This document shows positions 59,790 to 64,000 of a DNA stretch of 64,000 bases, in pieces. Numbering within the stretch: position 1 is the stretch's first letter; each line of letters opens with the position of its first letter. This DNA is from Acanthochlamys bracteata. Lineage: Eukaryota; Streptophyta; Magnoliopsida; Pandanales; Velloziaceae. Location: assembly GCA_019914995.1 (NCBI GenBank), contig CM034137.1, positions 4,987,155 through 5,051,154 of the forward strand, given 5' to 3'. Made by a program: the position numbers and the translations under genes. The notes below the pieces were generated by a model. The model saw only the letters and a list, made by a program, of their open reading frames with translations, did no database searches and had not been told where the DNA came from.

Positions 59790-61243
59790 CAACCTCTTTT
59801 AGTGGAAGTTCTAGAATACTAGCAAAACAAAGTTCAGGAAAAATTGTTCCAAAATCAAAACAGACCTTTTTAAGTAAAATATTTAGTAGAACTAAAAAAC
59901 ATTTAATTGAAGTAGGTTCAATTATAGATCCAGAACAAAATTTAGAGCATTTTAGACAAAATGGTTTAGATCTTATATCACCAACAGAATTATATCATAT
60001 AGGAAAGGTAGAAAATTTTGTAAACCAGACTCAGTTTTTTGTTAGAAAACGAGAAGAAGAAGTAGAATGCTTAGGAGGACAAAATGTAATATTAGATATT
60101 ATTAGTCCTGAAGCTTATAAAATATTACGGAACTCTCAATTTAATTTTATACATTTAGGATTATTAGTTATAGGAGTTAAAGGATTAGATAGAAGTTATT
60201 TAGGAACCAAAGTATTACTTTATGTTTATAATGATTTATGGACAGACCCCGAACAAGCAGCAATAGCCACCATAGAAGTAGATATGTCTCAAAATGCAGG
60301 CATGTTTTATTGTTGTCCAAACTTTTTAACTAGTATTACAAAAGGAGTTCAACATCTGAAGATAGGAATTAAGACTAAAGGATATGAAGCAAAGACTGCC
60401 GGTAGCAATTTATTTTTCTCAATAGGATTTATTGGAATATTAACAAATAATGGAGATATTAAATATAAATTAGAAATGGATGATGTTACTCAGCTAGTAA
60501 GTTCTAAAGGAATTAAAATGATAAAAGCCAATAAGATAGACCCTACAACTTTAGCTGGACGAGAATGGATTCTTGATGAATTTCATCAAAAATCAAACAT
60601 TCTTATTCCAGAAACTAGTATGATGTATAAAAATGCTAGAAACAGTAAAAGTGTTAGATTTACTGATTATAATTCTGTCTCAACATTAGAAGATAATGAA
60701 GTAGAAGAATGCATGAATGAATTTACAACAATTTATGAAGATCCTATAGTTATAGAATGCCCAGAAACAAGTATGGATACAGTTAGAACTTTTGAAGATT
60801 TATTAAGATTAGAAGTTTCTTGGAATGTAGATACCAATGAATACTTTCATTATCATTGTCAAAGAAATATTTGCGAAGGAAATTTAGCAGAAGATTGTAT
60901 TCATTTTAAATTAAAAGAAATACATAATAAAATTAGAGAACTATGGGATAAAAGATTAGAAATATGGCAAATAAGAGAGAGATTTGTTCAAAAAATAAAA
61001 AGTGGTGAAGTAACTAAAGAATATATGCAGCCTATTAAACAGAAACTGTTAGATGCAGTAGCACCCATAAAAATGGAATTAGAGAAATTAGAAGACTTAG
61101 ATAATTCATTTAGAATAAAATATTTTAGTAAAGAAAAATTAGACTCGCTTAGCGAAATAAATCAAGTTGTACTTATGGAATCTACAGAATCAAGCCCAGC
61201 ATCTGCAATTAGTCCTTTCCAGAACAAGATTTCACAAATTTAA
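59786..61243 (+). pseudogene. Copy E movement protein and linker, N-terminal part of polyprotein
   Basis: 485 codons open from ATG 59786, the best-preserved movement region here. Basic Ser-rich N-terminus (1-45), 30K-type domain with GVKGLDRSYLGTKVLLYVYN and FYCCPNFLTSITKGV (about 125-195), LVSSKGIKMIKANKIDP (about 236-252), a Glu/Lys-rich helical linker, then SSPASAISPFQ. A deletion after this point (about 61220) shifts the frame and gives a false end at 61243. It is the N-terminal part of a polyprotein, separated from the coat protein by protease in related viruses. ATGA overlap with ORF2 supports this start. Confidence 0.88.
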
Positions 61244-62640
61244 GATCTAAAGGCAAACCATTTCCATTAGAACAAAAAATAAATTTTCAGACCATAGGAG
61301 AAGGACAGATTCTTAATCTTACAGCACATGACCCACAATTATGGAATCATATTATAGATGTATGGAAAATTTTAGTAGTAGGAAGTTTTTGGAAAAATAT
61401 GAAAGATTGTACATCTGGAGAAGAAGCGTTTCGATATTTAGAAGTATTTTTAGGAGAATCTCTAAGAGGATTATGGGAAATTTATAAAGACAAGACCCTA
61501 TTGGTTATAAAAGACTTTTAGATTTAGGACCAAATCCTTATAATTTTGTCAATCAAATACATCAATAAGTAACAGGAGAAGATCCTAATGTAGGATTAAT
61601 TTCTGTGCAAGCAGACGCATTAATGCATATAGAACAAATGCAACTTAGAGATGTTAGTAAAGCTAAAAGATTTTGTAATGAATATGTTAATATGGTTACA
61701 AAGGCAGGAGCCGGTTTTGACCAAGAATACGGAAAAAGATTATTTAGAAAATTTCCTAGAGATTTAGGAAAAGAAATAGAGAGAGAATGGAATCAGTTAG
61801 CACTAGTTAGAGAAAATCCTAGTACACAATGGACTATCACCCAAAGAGTAACCCATATAATGAAGGTATTAACTAAAAAATGTACTGAAATCCAGACAAC
61901 TAGACAGTTAAAACGAGGACAGTATGCATTCTGTAATAATATGTATGTTCCTAATCAAGATTATAGAGAAACCAGAGTTAAAAGAAAACCACGAAGATTA
62001 CCTTATTCTAAAAAGAGATATTATTTACGAAGATCAAATAGGAAAAAACCTTATTTAGACTGAAATAAAAATGTAAGAAGATTCAATCCTAAAAGAAATT
62101 ATAGGAAAAATTAAAATGTTTTGCATGTAATAGTGAAGAACATTTAAATAATGCATGTCCTAAACGAAAAAATTTACATAATAAAAATACAGACTTACTC
62201 AAATGTGTTAATGAGACTCTAATAGAAATAGACTCAGAACTATCTGATGATGAAACTATTTATAGTATAGAATCATTAGAAGAAAAATATAGAGATGAAA
62301 ATCATGAAGGTTTTATTCAAGAAATGTCAGGAATTAATTTAGATTCAGACTATTCTTCCGATGATGAATTTCAAGAATTAAAACCTTATTTTAGTTCAAG
62401 TCACCCTTTACAATACATGAATGAAGAATGTCTTCATAATTGGAAAAAATATGAAGGAATAGATAGTACACCCTGTTTTATTTGTCATTGGTTTCCAAGT
62501 ATAATGAATAGAGCTAGATGTAATTTATGTCTTTTAGAAGGATGTTTAAAATGTTTAAAATTACAGGATAATTACCCTAAATATAAAGAAACCCTTGAAT
62601 CTAGAGTAACTTATTTAGAAAAACAGATGTTTAAACTAAC
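61244..62640 (+). pseudogene. Copy E coat protein and Cys cluster
   Basis: Capsid core around 61330-61760, with a shift near 61490 and a stop at about 61566. 61605-62063 is open through the basic tract. A TGA follows at 62061. The zinc knuckle CFACNSEEHLNNAC (about 62117-62160) is complete but preceded by a one-base loss. The second Cys cluster (62324-62642 frame) reads CFICHWFPSIMNRARCNLCLLEGCLKCL, exact CX2CX11CX2CX4CX2C. Confidence 0.88.
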
Positions 62641-63420
62641 TTGAAAAATAAGTAAACTAGAAACAACTTTGGATTTAGATATACCTGAATGTAGGAAATC
62701 ACAGGAAGAATTTAGATTTCAACCTAACATTCTAGAACCAATCTCTGAGTATTCTGCAGAAGACGTAACAAACTTAAATTTAGTTGAAAAACCTATTCTT
62801 GTATGTAATAACTACAAAGACATAGGAACTTTAAAAGTTATGTGTAAAGTAAGAATAGCACATTATGAAGTTGAGACTCTAGCCATTATTGATACAGGAT
62901 GTACTAATACTATACTTACACCAGACATAATTCCCAAAAACTATTTTCGCAAAGCTAAAATCCCCTTAGTAGCTACCCAGATGAATGGAGAAACCTATAC
63001 ATACACTATTACTATTCCACCAGGAACAAAAATTAGTTTTAAGACAAACATTGTGGCTGTAGTACGGAATATACATTACCTGTAGAACAAACTTTTGTTA
63101 GAGGACTAAGCCTTAAACATAATATTATTCTTGGTATTTCTTTTCTTTTAAAAGATAACGGTAGTATTTTCCTTTCTAAAGAATTTTCTTGTTAAATCGT
63201 CATTCTTTAACTACTCCTACTTCTCTTACCTCTGAGTACGCTGGAAAGCGTGGTAGATTTAACCTAGTAGTTTTAGACATTTTAGACAAACATGACCCAA
63301 TTGATGCTCTCCCATCTAAAGAATGCCCTTGTCCTATAGAAGGCCAATACCAACTAGGAGAACAAACTAATCACCTCAAAGATTATCTAGAACAATTAGA
63401 AGACGCCTCTATTGAATTAG
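62641..63420 (+). pseudogene. Copy E aspartic protease
   Basis: Open at 62669-63085 with IDTGCTNTILTPDIIP (active site) and the flap-side TYTYTITIPPGTKISFKTN. A one-base change near 63050 shifts the frame; the remainder to about 63200 continues in another frame, with a further shift near 63190. Confidence 0.88.
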
Positions 63421-64000
63421 ATGACTTAGAATCATTAAAATTTATAGAAGAACCATTACATTTTACATATAATTTATTAGAAGAAACTAGTCGAACACAG
63501 TTAATCTCTAAACTAGAAAAGTTAGAAATTATTGGAGAAGACATACAAAAGTATTGGTATAAAAATAAAACAGTTTGTCATTTACGCTTATTAAATGAAA
63601 ATCTAGTTATAAAAGCAGGAACTATAGAAGCCTCAGAAGCTGATAGAAAAGAATTTAAAGAACATACAACAGATTTGCTTAAATTAAATGTAATAAGAAA
63701 GTCTGACAGTCCACATAGATCACCTGCATTTATAGTTAGAAATCATAGTGAGATAATAAGAGGAAAATCTAGAATGGTTATAAATTCCAAAAGATTAAAT
63801 GATAACACGATAGATGATGGTTATTTAATTCCTAATAAAAACGAATTATTAGAAAGAATTAAGGATAGAAAAATATATAGTAAATTTGATTGTAAATCAG
63901 GTTTTTGGCAAATTAGAATGTCTGAAGAAAGTATACCTTGGACAGCATTTATTTGTCTAGAAGGACATTTCGAATGGTTAGTAATGCCATTTGGACTTAA
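63421..64000 (+). pseudogene. Copy E reverse transcriptase, runs off the window
   Basis: One frame appears open from EDASIELDDLESL (about 63400) to the window end. It includes SPHRSPAFIVRNHSEIIRGK, KFDCKSGFWQIRM with the first catalytic Asp, and VMPFGL at the last bases. The YIDD motif lies beyond the window. This RT start looks less damaged than the others. Confidence 0.88.

Noticed and set aside
59786..64000. Copy E as an intact, potentially active virus
   Set aside because: The polyprotein has several stops and frameshifts (about 61220, 61490, 61566, 62061, 62114, 62643, 63050, 63190), ORFs X and Y are missing, and no promoter is present upstream.

Overview
The window is A+T-rich, repeat-dense nuclear DNA of a flowering plant, probably a eudicot. 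The evidence is a cluster of endogenous pararetroviruses (Caulimoviridae, badnavirus-like), fragments of plant Ty1/copia and Ty3/gypsy retrotransposons, a hAT transposase remnant, and a broken SYP11-type syntaxin gene. I see no intact host gene. I cannot name the species.

Layout. 1-3060: host or TE repeat sequence. 3070-11430: viral copy A, minus strand, almost full length (ORF X, non-AUG ORF Y, ORF2, polyprotein ORF3, promoter and leader). 11431-14400: non-viral sequence with a ~77-bp tandem array, a copia integrase relic, a tRNA-Met primer-binding-type site and an inverted piece of viral leader. 14405-17690: copy B, plus strand, missing protease to viroplasmin. 17925-18320: gypsy protease relic. 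18646-29740 and 32358-43463: two ~11.1-kb arms of one nearly perfect inverted repeat. The spacer (29741-32357) holds viral sequence to 29954, then a hAT fragment and a short palindrome. 43464-49442: copy D, minus strand, continuous with the right arm. 49443-49748: protease scrap F, head to head with D. 49749-59170: TE and host sequence, including a 2.66-kb terminal-inverted-repeat element and the syntaxin relic. 59175-64000: copy E, plus strand, running off the end in reverse transcriptase.

The virus. All copies share one plan: small ORF X; ORF Y, which has no ATG in copy A and probably starts at CTG; ORF2; then a polyprotein of movement protein, coat protein with zinc knuckle, a second Cys cluster, aspartic protease, RT, RNase H and a viroplasmin/TAV-like domain. 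ORF Y to ORF2 and ORF2 to ORF3 overlap as ATGA. The second Cys cluster has the exact badnavirus spacing CX2CX11CX2CX4CX2C. The terminal domain resembles the caulimovirus P6 viroplasmin fold and is fused in frame behind RNase H, which is not the usual badnavirus plan. Every copy is broken by stops, frameshifts or deletions, so these are fossils.

How the parts relate. Left-arm sequence 18646-29954 starts and stops about 7 nt apart on the viral map. It is therefore one complete, circularly permuted unit opened in the coiled-coil part of the viroplasmin region. It also carries a ~3.1-kb non-viral insert (copia gag and other sequence) between leader and ORF X. The right arm plus copy D is a head-to-tail tandem of the same unit. 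A circle released from such a tandem and reinserted in inverted orientation would explain the palindrome. Transcripts crossing it could fold into long double-stranded RNA.
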